This document shows positions 48,162-62,735 of a stretch of DNA of 64,000 bases, one piece after another; the first letter of the stretch is position 1, and each line of letters starts with the position of its first letter. This stretch comes from Beaufortia kweichowensis. Taxonomy: Eukaryota; Chordata; Actinopteri; Cypriniformes; Gastromyzontidae. The notes under the pieces are model-generated. The model made no database searches, was not told the origin of the DNA, and worked only from the letters and a program-made list of their open reading frames with translations. A program made the translations under genes and the position numbers. The stretch spans positions 4,678,501-4,742,500 of the forward strand of contig CM032803.1 of NCBI GenBank assembly GCA_019155185.1, given 5' to 3'.

Positions 48162-48784
48162 CATCAGATTATCAGTGATCAAACATTCAAGACACAAGCA
48201 AAAATAAAAATATGTTCTATATTGAAACCAAGAAATACAAATTAACCTCTAAGGAAACAGCTTTATTCCTCAAGCAGATGGTATTTCCATCTCATAGCTT
48301 CAGTTTAATGGTGAAGAATCATTTAAACAAACAGACTGAATATCAGTGATTGAGTCACTGGTGTAAAGAGTTTATGATGCACAGCCTTGGAACAACATCT
48401 GTGTCATGATAAACAGATCATCTGAGAGTCGAGAGATACACTGTATAAATACAGTACATACATACACAGAGTATATAGCATGTATAAATACTGTAAAAAA
48501 CATAAATGACAGTCTAATCATTCACAGAAAACACACACAATTCATCTGCCAGGTTTATGAACTCTGTAGGAGACGGGAGTAAATCAAGCTAACTATAGAG
48601 TCAAACGTCAATCAAATGAGATCTCTATGCTGTAAAAATCCAGCTGAGAGGACACACACACACACATCAGAGATGCAGACACACATACACACTTCTGAGA
48701 TAAAGATATGACATTTAGAAACAGGCACATTTTCTGTTTTAATTTGTAGTTTGTAAAAATCTTATATTGTCTTTTATTGTACTT

Positions 48785-48804
48785 ATAATAATAATAATAA
48801 TAAT
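48785..48804 (+). repeat. (TAA)n microsatellite
   Basis: A short trinucleotide tract. Confidence 0.9.
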
Positions 48805-49645
48805 TAAATGGCCGAATAAATAGATCGTAAACTATTTTTGGTGAACATTTGTGTATAGATAAGCTCAAAGCTTCGCACTTATTCACTTGATATCACGTTT
48901 ACACTTCATGGACAAATTCCTACAAATGGTAATGAGATTAAAGATAAACGAGATTTTAATGATTTATGAAAGTGCATCGCTGCATTAACACGCTCTGACG
49001 TGTGATTAGATGGATCTACTGTCCGGACTGTGTGTTACTCTAAACGCTAATAATTCATTGATTTATGGATGATGAAATATTCAAACGTGTCCTTCATCCA
49101 GACAGCAGCTGTCACTTTAAACCAAACTCAATGTCTTTCATTTGGTCTATGAAATCCTGCCCTAATTACATAAAAACACTCTCATGTTTATACTTTCATT
49201 TCTATTTCTGAGCTGGTGCAAAAAACGGAATGAAAGTCCCGATCAAGATATCAAAATGACATGTATTTGCATTTGAAGCATCAATCTGAAGAGGCAATTT
49301 CACAACTGGATTATTTTTTAATTTCTTTGTCTAAATGCTGTTTTAGTCACTTGAATGTTGATCGTTGCTGCTGGGTTTAACTAACACTGTATTAAAGTTC
49401 AGAAATCAATCTAAATGTCGCCAAACTTCAGGTCACGCTTGACTGTGTTTGATATGCTAATCTATCACAAACATCACAACTCATCAGTGGCTTCTGGGAT
49501 TTTCCCCTTTCTTTTCTGGCATCTCTCCATCTCTCATTTGTTTCCTTTCACTTGTCCATCCGTCCCCCATAAGTCCTGCCTTCATTTTTAAAAGGCTTAA
49601 TAGAGAACGTCAAATGAATTATGCAAGACTGAAATACTCCACATT

Positions 49646-49648
<3 letters not shown>

Positions 49649-49697
<49 letters not shown>
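49649..49697 (+). repeat. (GA)n microsatellite
   Basis: A perfect 49-bp GA tract. Confidence 0.97.
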
Positions 49698-49700
<3 letters not shown>

Positions 49701-50304
49701 GTGTTGTTTAAGATATGCAGACTCCAGACAGCAGCAGTCACCAGAAATCTCCGGCAGGTGCATGTCGGTTAGAAATGCAGTGAAGCTCAAACACACTTGA
49801 TGTCTCTGAGGCGGCTGCAGTTTGCAGATTCAGTTGACTGGAGGTTTAATGGTAATCCCTGTTCGGCAAAAAGTTGAGAGAACATTCGCATGCAATAATC
49901 GTACAAGGTTTACTCCGGAGTTCTGCAGCAACCTTACGCATAACACTACTGGAGGCCTTGAATCTTTCAGAATCTTAGCGTGTTCTCCAACCATGAACCA
50001 ATCAGCTGTCAGCTCAGAGCTACACCCCAGCAACCATATACATCTCTTATGAATGCAATCATTTTGAAATCGGTATAAAACTTGGGTTAAAACAGTCCAA
50101 AATGAAAATAATTTACAGTAAAAACAGCTATACTGATAACTGCTGCACGCCAGTTCTGACATTCACAATATAACCCTGAACCCTAAATCCAATGTGAACC
50201 TCAGGAGGTTTATTATCTAGATATCCCACTGCTGCTGCTTTCAACCACCACACAATATTCAAACAGGAAAGAAAACTGGATTCCATGAGTAAACCTCTGC
50301 CTTT

Positions 50305-50440
50305 TCTTTAGCTCAGTTGGTAGAGTATTACACTAGCAGTGTAAAGATTATAGGTTTGAATATACATGTTGATAAAAAATGTATACTTTGAATGTACTAT
50401 AAGTTGCTTGAAACAAAAGTGTCTGCCAAACACATAGAAA
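50305..50440 (+). mobile_element. tRNA-derived SINE
   Basis: The head TTTAGCTCAGTTGGTAGAGT matches a tRNA A box. About 40 bp later GGTTTGAATA is a mutated B box (GGTTCGAATC). The body continues with TGATAAAAAATGTATACTTTG and the tail TAAGTTGCTTGAAACAAAAG + TGTCTGCCAAACAC. This is a known type of cyprinid short interspersed element. The tRNA-like part cannot fold as a working tRNA. Confidence 0.85.
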
Positions 50441-51714
50441 AAAACCCACGACAAGTTCATTAACTCTGTGACACCTGTGACGCTGATATCTCAGTATAGG
50501 CTTCACGATCATAATTGCATTTCGGAAATTAAAATCCTTCTTCATCATAAAATTTGGGTTAGAAGCAAGATTTATCAGTGACAAATCACCTCTTCCCAAG
50601 CTTCTGTAGAAATAAAAACTAAACATGTTTAGTTTCTCAACAAAGTCTTATTTTGAATGATTTATCTGTAACCATTATAAAAAAACATCTCTGTAATCTT
50701 TTCACAATATACAACTTGCTCTACCTGTAAAATGCTTTTCTCTGCTGGTTTTAAACCCCAGTGGATAAATGTAAGTTCTGCTCTACACTATTTTGTCCTG
50801 TTAAATATCACGTTTTACTTGTCGCATGTCACATTTTGCAAGTAAAATGTGTTGTGAACACCATTTGATGTTGAGTCATTCTGATTCGCCAGCTTACTTT
50901 TGTCTGCTTTCAAGGTGAGATAGTTGACATTTCAAACAAGCTTACAGGCAGGATTAAAAGGCAAAGGATTGTGGGAAATGTAGTAATGTAGGGTCTAAAG
51001 GTTAACTGCTTATACACACACACACACGAGATTTGCTTTTCTCGAATTTCCTCTCATTCTTTCTCCCTTGATTTTTCCTGTGGTGTTGTGTAAGAGCACA
51101 AAACAGATAAAGCCCTCGGCTCTTTCCTGCTGTAGCACATCAAACTCAGAGAAAGAGAGAGCGAGACAGACCGACAGTGCACTCGGCACGCTGAATACTC
51201 AAACCCAGAGAGGCTAAAAGTCTTCTACACCGAAAGCATCTAAGCTACGTGTCACTTCAGAAAGTACACTAACTAGATGACGACAGACTTCACAAACAGT
51301 ACAATGGGTGGAAAAACATTCTGTATCCTACTTTATTTTGGACAGAAATCCATTGGTATTAAATGTACCCGTGCATGGGATACATTTCTTAAAGCTGTTC
51401 CTTGATGCACACCAACATTACACATCTGGGATGTCACCCAATACTGACACACTCATCTGAGATCTTGGAGTCATTCAAAATGTGTACCATAGTGTCTTTA
51501 AGAACAGGAATTAGAGACATTGGGCTACAAAATAAATAGAAAATAGACAAAAAACATTTTTGACTGATGAGAAGGTAAAGTTTTGAAACAATGTCTTTAA
51601 AAATTGTTAAACGCTACTTAAGCTGAGGTGAAAAAATGCTAATATTTCAAAGTTTTTTTGGTATCTATAAGACTAACAAATTTATACTGAAAGTCAATAA
51701 ACATAAATTCTATT

Positions 51715-51975
51715 TTTCATAGTCAGGTAAAGTGTTTTTAGAATTGTCACATCCATAACAGTCCATATTCCTCTTAAATGAGCACATGACAATTAAAATA
51801 AAATAACTATTTTATTTGTTGGGTATTATTGCTTTTGGTTTGTGTATTTTAATTCACAGAAATCCTACAAAGTATGTTGCCTCTCAGACACATTTGATAT
51901 TTCAATATTTTAAAATAGATACTGTAATTGTATTGTATAGACTGATGTTTTGCTGTCTAGGCTCATCATTGTTCT
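51715..51975 (+). repeat. Interspersed repeat, family A, copy 3
   Basis: It shares TTTGTTGGGTATTATTGC, TTGGTTTGTGTATTTTAATTC and ATGTTGCCTCTCAGA with copy 1 at 2985-3290 over its whole length. Confidence 0.75.
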
Positions 51976-54519
51976 CACCAGCTGCATGGACCTTAAACAG
52001 AATCACATTGCAAACACTAACAGAATAGCCTCAGATTTTCAATTATGATACATTTGACATAAGCGGCTCTGACTAAAATCATCTAATTTCAGATAGACAG
52101 GGAAAACAAAGTAGCCGCCCTGGCTGTTGATTATAATGAGATAAGTCTATAGTTCTGACGCATTGTGACACGCCACTCGTGCCCGGCGCGGATGCATACA
52201 GTGTGAGAACAGCTGCCAGTCGTGTCGCCTGAACATCACAGCATCATCACAATAAACTTAACAGACTGTGACTTTATATACTGCAGCTGTGGATGCAAAA
52301 ACAGCATATGAGACATTAAAGCCACAGAAAGAAGTGTGTGTGTGTGTATTGAAAGAAAACTGTTGTGTATTGCATCTCAATCACTCTGCTTGGAAAAGAA
52401 TTAAATAGCTTGTGTTTGTGTGTGATTATGTATTTGTTTGACCAGCTCATTATCTTCTGCAAGTACAAATAACCCCATACCATCAAAAGAGAGAAAGAGA
52501 GAGATTTTAAAAAAGATGGACATCTTTAATCTATAACGTTTGATAAAAATACCTTATTTGTTACTACTTAAAAAGGTGAGATTGCCTCAATTTTTTAAGC
52601 CAATTAAAATGGACTTTTGTATGCACAAATGCAGAGAAACAGATTAAAATAAATAAAAGTGATTCAACTGATGGATTAATTCAATCAATACTCCAAAATA
52701 ACAGAGACAGAAATGGTTGACATGGGGTGAAAAGGAGTTGTGCGGTTTCTACGGTAACACAAGCAAAAGCAGATGCATTAGTAATGTCCTCTCTCATCAT
52801 TTCTGTATGAACCGTTTACCAACATCACACACAAACAAAAAGTAACACAAACACATGGAAAGCATTACATTTTGCATTTGTAATTCTTGAAACCAATTAA
52901 TTTGGTTTCAGTCTTATAAATTATTAGTATCAGTCGGGTTGCCATTGCAGGCCTCTGCTTTATATTAAAAAAATTCAGTGTTTCCATTATACACCATTTC
53001 TCGAGCTAATCAAACACATGAAATTAAAGAGAATGATTAGTAGCACCCGGTAGCTGACGACACACACAACACCCGCAGCAGTAAAGCACGGTCTCACACA
53101 GAAACACAGATTGATGGGGTGTGAGCAGATAACACAAGGTGAATTCACCTTCTGTATAGATGAAAGAGAAAACACGCTCTCTGATTCATCACAGATAAAA
53201 CACATATAGGGTCTGTCCTCACCTACAGAAAGTGTTTCTGTCTCTTCCATACTGTGAATGAGCAGAAGCCTTTGAGTGAATGTGTGTGTGTGTGTGTTAT
53301 CTGACACATGTCATTCCCATGAGCCCCAGTCCCACTTCAGACAGGAAATAAATCAATGTGTTCATTTAGTTCTATCACGGGCCGTCTATTTCACAGCAAA
53401 CTCCGGCGGGAATGATAAAGCCAGAGAGAGTTTATCCATGACGCGTGCCGCTTTTCCTCTCGTCTGAGGACTCGCGGGACTGAACTTCATCCCTCCATCA
53501 GTGAGAGCTGATCAAAACCAGTTCTAAATCTACTCCACCGAGAGACATTCTCAAAACTCCATAAACTGTGAAAGACAATATGTGTCCGCCGGGGTGTATG
53601 TGAGAGGTTTTTTCCATGTGTGCGGGTCAGTAGGATTGTGTACCGTCTAATGCACACTGTACACAAACATGATACAAGGAAGCTACAACAAACATCTCTT
53701 GTAAACATTTCTATTATAAGTATTTCCTGTAAACAGTTTATATGTTCTTTTTCACAAATGAAAAGAATTATTCTCTGTAGTAACGGAAAGAAAGTCAGAT
53801 TTTACAAAATGACCCAGAACACTCCTTAAAGCATACAGTGAAGCGTAAAGGAACAAGGAATAATAAAATCAAATGAAAGGGAACAAGAATAAGAGATTAA
53901 AGAGTCAAGCGACAGCCTTGAAAGCCGAGAGAGAGAGAGAGAGAGATCAGACTCTTTGACATCATCACGACCCTATTACACATCATCAGACAACCACACA
54001 TAAACCTGCACTTTTCTCTGTCAAACGAGCAAATCTGGCAACAAACGTGTGTATATCTCGACTGCTGAACGTGGAAGAGTATCTGCTGTAATTCCTGTGT
54101 GAACTCAAGGTCAGACACAAGCGGAGTATAATGGATAATAAACCATATTTCTATTTGCTTTTCACGACAGATCTCATTAAATAACTACTTAATTACTCGT
54201 GGCACTCTGAACGCAGTAAATTACCAACTTCCCCGTTTATCTCTTTGTCATTTATTCAGTCTCCAGTATTCACTCTCTCTTTCCTGCAGATACAGGGCTT
54301 CATTTTGTTGAATCACCATTAAACAATAATTATAAACAGTGAGCTCATCACATTACCAAATGAGCAATTTCAGCATTATAGACGTGATATTTTCAGTCAA
54401 AAATTAAATTTAAAATATAAATTCTCACGGAATGTATTTTTTACCAGTATACGGAACCATCTTTTACTAAAGCCCTGTTGATGTCCAGACATCAACAAAA
54501 TCAGTCTATGCACGAATTA

Positions 54520-54905
54520 TCTATTTTAAAAATGGAAATATACACGCGTTATGGATGTGACAAAAAAGAACATGTTTTTGAGAGGCAACATACTTCATAG
54601 GATTTCGGTAAATTGAAATACACAAACCAGAAGCAATAATACCCAACAAATGGAGATGATGACTCTTCAAAGTACATAAAATAGTTACTTTATTTTCATT
54701 TTCAGGTGTTCAGCAATAAAGACTGTTATGTATGTGACAATTCTGAAAACAGCACTGACTATAAAAAAATCATGATTTAAACATAAACGACTGCTTTAAA
54801 AACAAGGGTAGTGAACATGGGTGGTTAAACCACCAAATATTGACATCTGAGCTATCAGAATGGTAAAAACTTAAAGTAAAGTTGACATTTGCATTGTATT
54901 GCACA
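54520..54905 (-). repeat. Interspersed repeat, family A, most complete copy
   Basis: It runs from TTTTAAAAATGGAAATATAC through GAGGCAACATACTTCATAGG, CCAGAAGCAATAATACCCAA and CTGAAAACAGCACT to TTTGCATTGTATTGCAC. All other copies can be aligned to this one. Confidence 0.75.
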
Positions 54906-56793
54906 ATTAATTTAATTTGTAAATATAGTAATATCACTGTATATTAAATCACAATATAGTAGACATAGTGAGATCAGCTGATATTCATTATGCACCTCTG
55001 GCTTTTAATTCTTTATTTCTTTTCCTGAGTCTAAACAAAATGTTGTTCTACATCAATAATCTCAATAGCTGCCCCAGCCCTTTAGATATCACTAGTAGTT
55101 ATTCTGATCAGTGATGTTAGCAGGCAGGAAAAATATACTATAAGTCAATTTCACGCTTTAGCAAGCCATATGAAACAAATCAGAACTGGCAAAACATGTA
55201 TTTGTTCCATAGAAACACATGGCAACTTTTTTGATGGCTGTCAATGGAGAAAGAAGCTATACAGAGTCTGAATGATGGAGTTAACGCTTCTACCTGCAGA
55301 GGTTTACAGCCCAAACTACTCATCCAAACACTGACCTCTGGTTATTTCATATTCAGCTGGAGGAAGAGATATCCTCTTTATCGAATGGTTAGTCACCTGG
55401 GCGTTTCAAGGCCGTGTAAATATTTTAAAATGATTAATGTCCGTCTGGCAAACAGCGTTGACTCGCTCACTCTTTTCTCTTTTGGAGTGATCTAAATCAT
55501 GTCTCTCTCCAGCTCTGAGGATAGAGTATATACACGAATAACTGGATACGCGTGTGTCTGAATGTGTGTCAGAACCATAAATTGGCGAGACAGAAATAGC
55601 CCCTCTATACAAACCCACTACAAAAGGACACAGGAAAACAGCACAGCAAGCAATTACAAAGACGCACAACAAAACACACACACACTCGTTCATCTATCTC
55701 TGGGGAGTCTGATAAGAGAATTCTGTCTCAGCACATTTTGCTCACCTCTCTTTCTCTCTCGGTCATGACTGAAGAATAAAGAATTAATGCGTTTTCATTT
55801 AAATATATAATGTGTTGGGAACTAAATCACATTCAAGATTTATTCATGTCTTAATAACTTTCAATTTTGCTTCTTAATTAAATGTATCTTGTTTCAGGTT
55901 TAGACATTTTACTGGAAAACAACCCAATAACACTGATTAAGAAAATGTTTTTTGCAGTGATAACAAAGAAAACTGTCAGAAACTTCAACAGTCCCGTAAA
56001 TAAACGGGCCGTGCGTGTACAGAACAACAAACAAAAACAACAAAACCGTAAATACGTAATTTTTACTGTTTAGCCTGTCTTGATTTAAACTCTGAAAGTT
56101 ATACTGTACATAAAATAAAAAGGTTCTACTACTTAATGTAGCTACATATCTTTCGGTAAAGTGCAGTGTGACTACTAACTGTACTTTAACTACTTAAAAA
56201 TAAGTAGATTGACAAACTAGAGTTGCAAAGTAGCTTTCACAACACTGAATATGTAAATCTGAGCACAAATTCTGAGGGGAAAGACCTTCATTCCTCCATA
56301 AATTAAACACACCAAAATACCCAACTGTTCTTACACATGAGATAATAGTGCTGAAAAGACACACACACAAACACACAAACACACACCTTCTGCAGACTCA
56401 AATTGCATTATAGAATAGAAACGTGCTTGAAATAATCATCCACTATTCAGAAACACACATACCCTCTGTGCTGTATCTGTAATAAAATCTGTTCCAACAC
56501 GGATATAATAAAGACCGGTGGGACTCTTAAAAACTTTAGATGAGTTTTCTAGGGCAATAATGGGATATTTTCCTTCATTTTCACTCTCGCTCTTGTTCTT
56601 ATTTGGTTTTAAGCACTGAAGCAACAACAACAAATCATTAACACTTCACACTGACACATAATTTCTACCTCACTGTACTGCTTTAATTATTACAGCCTCT
56701 CCCTCTTTCTCTCTCTGTGGCATCCCAGTGACATGCAGCTGCCAAAGTCTGAGTGAAATGGAAATATGGAAATGCAGCAGTGTGGAAAGAGAG

Positions 56794-56962
<169 letters not shown>

Positions 56963-58084
56963 TTGTGCTGAACTCTGAGGAAACAGCAGCACTTTAAATG
57001 AGTTACACAGTGCAAGAAAACACAACTAAACTAGGAAAACAACAGAACTCTGAGCAATGAGAGTCATGATGGACATCTAGTATGTTCACTCAGCTATACT
57101 CTGGGGACATAATTGTGCCCGGCTGAATCTGACAAACAAGATACGGGTGATAAAATAGATGTTTTTTTTTTAATTCTGTGGATGTTATTTTTTACATATA
57201 TAAGTCTACGGCTAAATAGGCATGTGTGATTTGATGTGAATCCCATCCTGGTAGTCTGTTTCTTAGTGTGTGTGTCTCACTGAATGCCAGTCACTTCATC
57301 TAAATATGGAATTATTCAGAGCGTCACATCCTGCAATGACACAATCACACACACACACAGCATGGAATCCAGATGGCTAATTATCAGTTCATAATCTCAA
57401 GCACATAGAGGTGTTGTTCTGAGAGACAGACAGAGAGAGAGACATATCTTAAAACCAGAAAGATGCGAATAAAATGTGCTGTTGTTAAGAGAAGGAGAGG
57501 TGGAAAGAAGCAAATGAGAAGCTGTATACACACTGAATCATTTTAAAGCTCCGGCACAGAGAGAAAGAAGAAAAGTGTGATGGAACAAGACAGAAAGAAA
57601 ATTAAATGGAGCAGAAAGAAAAATGAAGCAGGCAGCCAAAGATATTTCAGACCTATAATATTCCATAATGTTACACAGAGAGGCATATGTGTCACTTCAA
57701 CAAACACCCAGAAAGACGGAGAGAGACGGATCAAGAGGTAGAGGGTGGGCAGTCATGTAAGACGCAGACAGCTCTGTTACCATTTAAACCAGCTAAGACC
57801 ACCTGTGTATGTGTGTGTCTCACATTTACCTCACTGAAGCTAATGGAGTTTGATACACACCCATCAATTATTCATACCGCAAGACTCCAGCTATCCCCAA
57901 TCCATGTGTGTTCTCAGAGGTGTTGGGATCTGTTACAGCGCTGATGTGTTGTTCTGATTTCACTTTCACTCTTGTTTCTAACACAAGCAACACAATGCGA
58001 GAAAAACCACAATGTTTCCCATCTGAGACCAACCAACATAATATAGATCACTCTTATAACCAATGCAATCTGATGTAAAAACTA

Positions 58085-58560
58085 GCTAACAAATTAACAA
58101 TTGACAAAAATGTTTCTCATGATGTTAAAAATCGTTTAAGATGAAGGGGTGAAATGGCTTTTGCAGACAAAAATATAATTGTGCAAACATATTAATTTCT
58201 TTCATTAGAAAATGTTATTAAACATTTTTTAAATGGATTACTTGGAGCAAATAATAAATAACAAGCAGTCAATAAGAGTCCAGCATAGATAGAAATTCCT
58301 TCAGTGCTGTTTAAAAGGCTTCTCAGGTTGAGACCTCAAGAAGTAAAATTATAAAATGTCAAGAGTATGATTTTACAAAATCTAGACAAAGGGTGACTAC
58401 TTATGTAGATGATCAATATAACATAGTGTTCATTTATTTTGGATGCTTTTAATCACAACATAATTCCCACAGTTACAATTGTGGTATTTCATGGTTTTGA
58501 TGAGTTTATAACTACTGCAAAATGTGGAAAAAAATCTAAACAGTGAGTATTGTATGTTGA
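58085..58560 (-). mobile_element. Tc1/mariner-like non-autonomous copy, family E, copy 4
   Basis: Collinear in reverse with parts of the 41290-41790 copy: CAGACAAAAATATAATTGTGC, CAATAAGAGTCCAGCATAG, CAGGTTGAGACCTCAAG. It adds a right part (ACATAATTCCCACAG, CATGGTTTTGATGAGT) also present in copy 3. No transposase frame. Confidence 0.6.
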
Positions 58561-59113
58561 ACCCATTTTTTTAACAATCACTATAAATCTGCCATTGAGG
58601 AGAGGACAATTTTGACCGCAGCTAAAGTTACTGTTGACATGACAGAACTAGAACGCTCCCTTTAACACTTATGTAGCTGTGAACAAGCAGCAAAACTAGA
58701 ACGCAGCAAAACTAGAACAGTAACCAGAGAAACACATGAGAATTACTGTACAAGATTCTCATCAGAGATCTCAGATAGATGCTGTGTAGCGTACAGTAGT
58801 CTTACAAAAAGCACTGATGCTTTGAACTCAATGATGTGATGATACTTAAGTAAATTCTCCATCAGTAATGTTCACAATCTCTCTCTGTGTCATTGAGAGC
58901 GATAAGCACCAGCTCATAATAGCATTCTCATCTCTGCTGTTGGAAAAGAGCCCAAATATAAAAACAGGTGAATATTAAAGCTGGAATAATGGGCATTTTA
59001 TCTCCAGGGATGTTTTTATTGGCTGTTCTGAGAGCGTCTCTAATCAGCTGGCAGAAAGTCAGGACACTGGGACAGAGTCCGATAATACACTAATGGAGTC
59101 TGTACATTAACAT

Positions 59114-59303
<190 letters not shown>

Positions 59304-60689
59304 GAAAGGTGTAAAGAAGAGGTGAAATAATAATGACTTTGTTTGTATTCTGCACCTGCTCTCTGTCAGTGTTTTATAATCATAAAATATTACAGGACTG
59401 GTTTCATGGAAAACAGGGCCAACACTGAAAAGCAAAACTCCTTCGACAGACAAACTGATTCAGAAACTCATTCACAATCATTATGGTTTTGCCATAATGG
59501 TTTTGCTCATCAGCATATGACTTGCTCACATTTACTACCGTTCAGATGCTTGCAATCATTTTGGTTTGTGAAAGACACAAAACTGTAATGATTTAATGTA
59601 ACCATTTACTTTTTATACATATTGTAAAATTACATTTATCTGTGATACGGTTTCATTTTCTATAGCTATTATTTCAAGAAAACGTTACAGTACAATTCTT
59701 ACAAATGTGAAATTGTTTTTTAATCGGTACAGTTTAAACGGTTGCATTTCTTAATGTGTATATCCGAAAATAATTGATTTTGACTTTTGATATAATTGAA
59801 AGTTTATAGTACTCACACATTTCTTACAAGTCAAATAATGGCAACAAAAACCTTTTCAAACATTAGTTATTTTTGTAATTTGTTATTTCTTTTGAGATTC
59901 TTTATGAATAGAAGATTCATTGTTGAAGAAAAAGCAAACATAGTCATTTGTAATATTATCTTGTACTATAATTGTACCATATAATGTAAGTTCACGTCCC
60001 TGAAGCACGGAAGAACACATCTGTAACTGTTTAAGCCACAGTGTGCAGGTCACTGGAAACCATGAGAAATGTTTTGTCATGGCTGTTTAGAACCTAACGT
60101 TGTCTCGGTATCATATCAGGTCAGTCAGAATATGGTGTCAACAGCAACTAAATAAATAGGAACAGACCCAACACGGTCATGCAGGTAATTTGGTTAAACT
60201 GCCCTGTGGATAAAATAACCTGAACATTGTACATCTGTATCCCTTCAGCTGTTTATTAGCAGAATACATTCTAAGTGACATTCTGAACAATCAACAGATT
60301 GATATCTGACACTGATTCATAACATTCCTCCCTCATTTTTTTCTCATTCTGTTCAGAAACTGTTATTTTCCCGCAGGTCTGTGCTGAGATGTGAGAAACT
60401 CTGACGTTGCCATGGACACCTGGAGGAGACATCGGTACTCAAAATTCTTGTGGTGTCTGATGGGCAGCGTTTAGCTCAAATCCTCCAGAGCGTGTGTGCG
60501 CTGGATCCAAAATTACATTTTTGCCTCAACCTGTCAAGGGCGGGTGAATTGTGAAAAGTTACAGGTCATAAATTTTTATATCGTAGTATATTTTATCATT
60601 TAAAAAATGTGCCCAGATAAACATATTTAGTAATGGTAAACGTGACCAGGAACACACCTTCACACTTCACCTGTCCAAACAATGTCCAA

Positions 60690-60830
60690 AAAATAAATTC
60701 TCTCATCATTTAATCACCCTCTTGCCATCCCAGCAGTACATGACTTTCTTTCTTCAGCTGATCACAAACATCTAAATCTAAATATAATTTTACAAAGAAA
60801 TGTTGTCATGTTATCTTTTTTAATGGGATC
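60690..60830. mobile_element. Family C element fragment
   Basis: AATTCTCTCATCATTTAATCACC followed by CTCTTGCCATCCCAG and ATGACTTTCTTTCTTCAGCTGA is the inner left part of the common fish element whose termini are seen at 61425 and 10003. Confidence 0.65.
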
Positions 60831-61084
60831 CAAAATGTTGATGTTTACTGGTTCTTGTGTCTCAATTACTAGTTGCCATATGATATTTTATCACAAGACA
60901 ATCAAAAACCAATAAGTTTAAAATTATTAGCACTTGGTTTTGCATGTTTTGGTTTCAATCTCACAAAATATTCTCAAAATATTGTTCATTTTCTCTTAGT
61001 AATGTGTTGTTTTGCTTCAGAAGTGATTTATTAACCCAACAGGTCATTTGGATTAATATTATAATAGATGTGCTTTGTAGAGCT

Positions 61085-61255
61085 TCAATATTTTGAGTCC
61101 TATTTCTTACATTTTTATGGTCTAAAAAACAATTTTCCACTACAAAGAACCAATAGAAAGGTACTCTTGATGTTCAAGGTTCTTTATTGAACCACACAGC
61201 AAAAACATTGTTTTTCTACGGCATCATGAAACACCTTTACTTTTAATAGTGTAAT
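61085..61255. mobile_element. MITE-like repeat, family B, copy 2
   Basis: CACTACAAAGAACCAATAGAAA, AAGGTTCTTTATTGAACC and CATCATGAAACACCTTTAC + TTTTAATAGTGTA are collinear with 4725-4916. Confidence 0.7.
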
Positions 61256-61424
61256 GTATTCATTTAATGAACAGATGATGTTGAAATGACCTGCATTTAT
61301 CAGGGGTTTGGAACATCAGCTTCTCCTCCAGACCTCTGGCATGATCAGAGCATCACAGATGATTAGACTAATCATCTGGCTAAATGACTGTAAAACTCCC
61401 AGTGAGAGTTCAATGTGAAAACTA

Positions 61425-61978
61425 AAGTTAAAGGAATAATTTACCCAAAAAACAGATTATATCATCAACTAATCACCTTGACGTCCTTCAAAACCAAGTG
61501 CTTAGCATAATCAAATGTGTCTTTTCTATATAATGAAAAGGAATAGAAACAGGCCAGCGTGTGTGTCCTAAAGCCACATGACAGACTGAAGTTTATGTTG
61601 TTATTTACTATAGATCATCCCTGTTAAACTGTAGCTCTTTGTGTCTGTGTTTAATCACACATGGCGTGTCAAGATGACATCATGATGTTGAATACTTTAT
61701 TTCTTCTCTGTCCTGTACACCAAGTTCGAATGAGAATTACAAATCAGAGCCACTGCAGATGCAAAGTGAATGAAGTTTCAAGTCGTATTTCTTTGTCACT
61801 TTAGAGCTTGACAGCCATTAAACACTTTTATTGTATATAACAGAGCACTCTAAGAGATCCTTGCCTTTGATCACCTTTAGTGTTACAAAAAGAAAATAAA
61901 ACACAGGTTTGGGAATGACATGACAGGAAGTAAATGATGACAATTTTCACTTTTAGGTGAACTATTTCTCTAACAGAA
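61425..61978. mobile_element. Non-autonomous DNA transposon, family C, near-complete copy
   Basis: The left end GTTAAAGGAATAATTTACCC and right end TAGGTGAACTATTTCTCTAAC are near-inverted. Internal GAAGTAAATGATGACAATTTTC matches other members of this common fish family. It is about 550 bp with no coding sequence. Confidence 0.7.
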
Positions 61979-62469
61979 CAAAGCTGGAGAAGTCAGAAAA
62001 GAGCTGACCATCACACAAAAGCATTTGGTCTCCATATCTGCACAGAGTTAATCAGAGAAAAGGGTTCTTATCAGCTCTTTCAGCAACACATCTAACTATC
62101 AATATGTGAGAGAGATAGAAACTGAGGGAGTCGAGAACAAAGTTTAAAAGACGTTTCTGTTGTAGACCTGACAGCATCTCATTCATTTACATTCCTATAT
62201 GAAAGACCCGATGTGTGTGTGGGGGGGTTAACTTCTATTAAACAGAATAATTTGTTTCAAGTCACATCAGAGATCCTGAATAAATCAGGCAGATATTACA
62301 AAATAACTTGACAGTGTAGAGAAGTGTGTGTGTCCTGGTACATCTGCTCCTAAACACTCACATAACATATTCACTCGACTTCTGATATCAGGATAACAAC
62401 TGCATCTCATTATCACAGCAGAGGGGAAAAGATTGAGCAGACAAATACAAACACATGCCCAAATGCAAT

Positions 62470-62735
62470 CTGACTCTGAAAAGAGAGGAAGAGGAGGGAA
62501 AAAAAAGTGAGGAAAAGGAAAGAGTACTGGAGAGAGGAAAGGAGGAGGAGGTGCAGAAAACAGAAGACAGAGCAGAGAAAGGGAAAAGAAGTAGTGCAGG
62601 AGAGAGAAGAGGAAGAAGAGAAGAGGCAGGAGAGAGAAGAGGAAGAAGAGAAGAGGAAGAAGAGCAAAAGAAGCGCAGGGGAGCGGAAGGGCAAAGGAGA
62701 GAAGAAGTGCAGAGAAGAAGAGACATGAATAGGAT
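62470..62735 (+). repeat. Polypurine (GGAAGAAGAGAA-type) tract
   Basis: About 265 bp nearly all A and G, with a repeated GGAGAGAGAAGAGGAAGAAG unit near 62598, 62628 and a shortened third copy. The lysine/glutamate-rich open frames here follow from composition. Confidence 0.85.

Noticed and set aside
50305..50375. Functional tRNA gene
   Set aside because: The A box is good, but the B box is mutated, the acceptor stem does not pair and a SINE body follows.
56436..56633. Upstream spock1 exon, because a WNRF-like peptide can be read near 56490 on the minus strand
   Set aside because: The flanking residues do not match testican, and no proper splice sites or matching phase are present.
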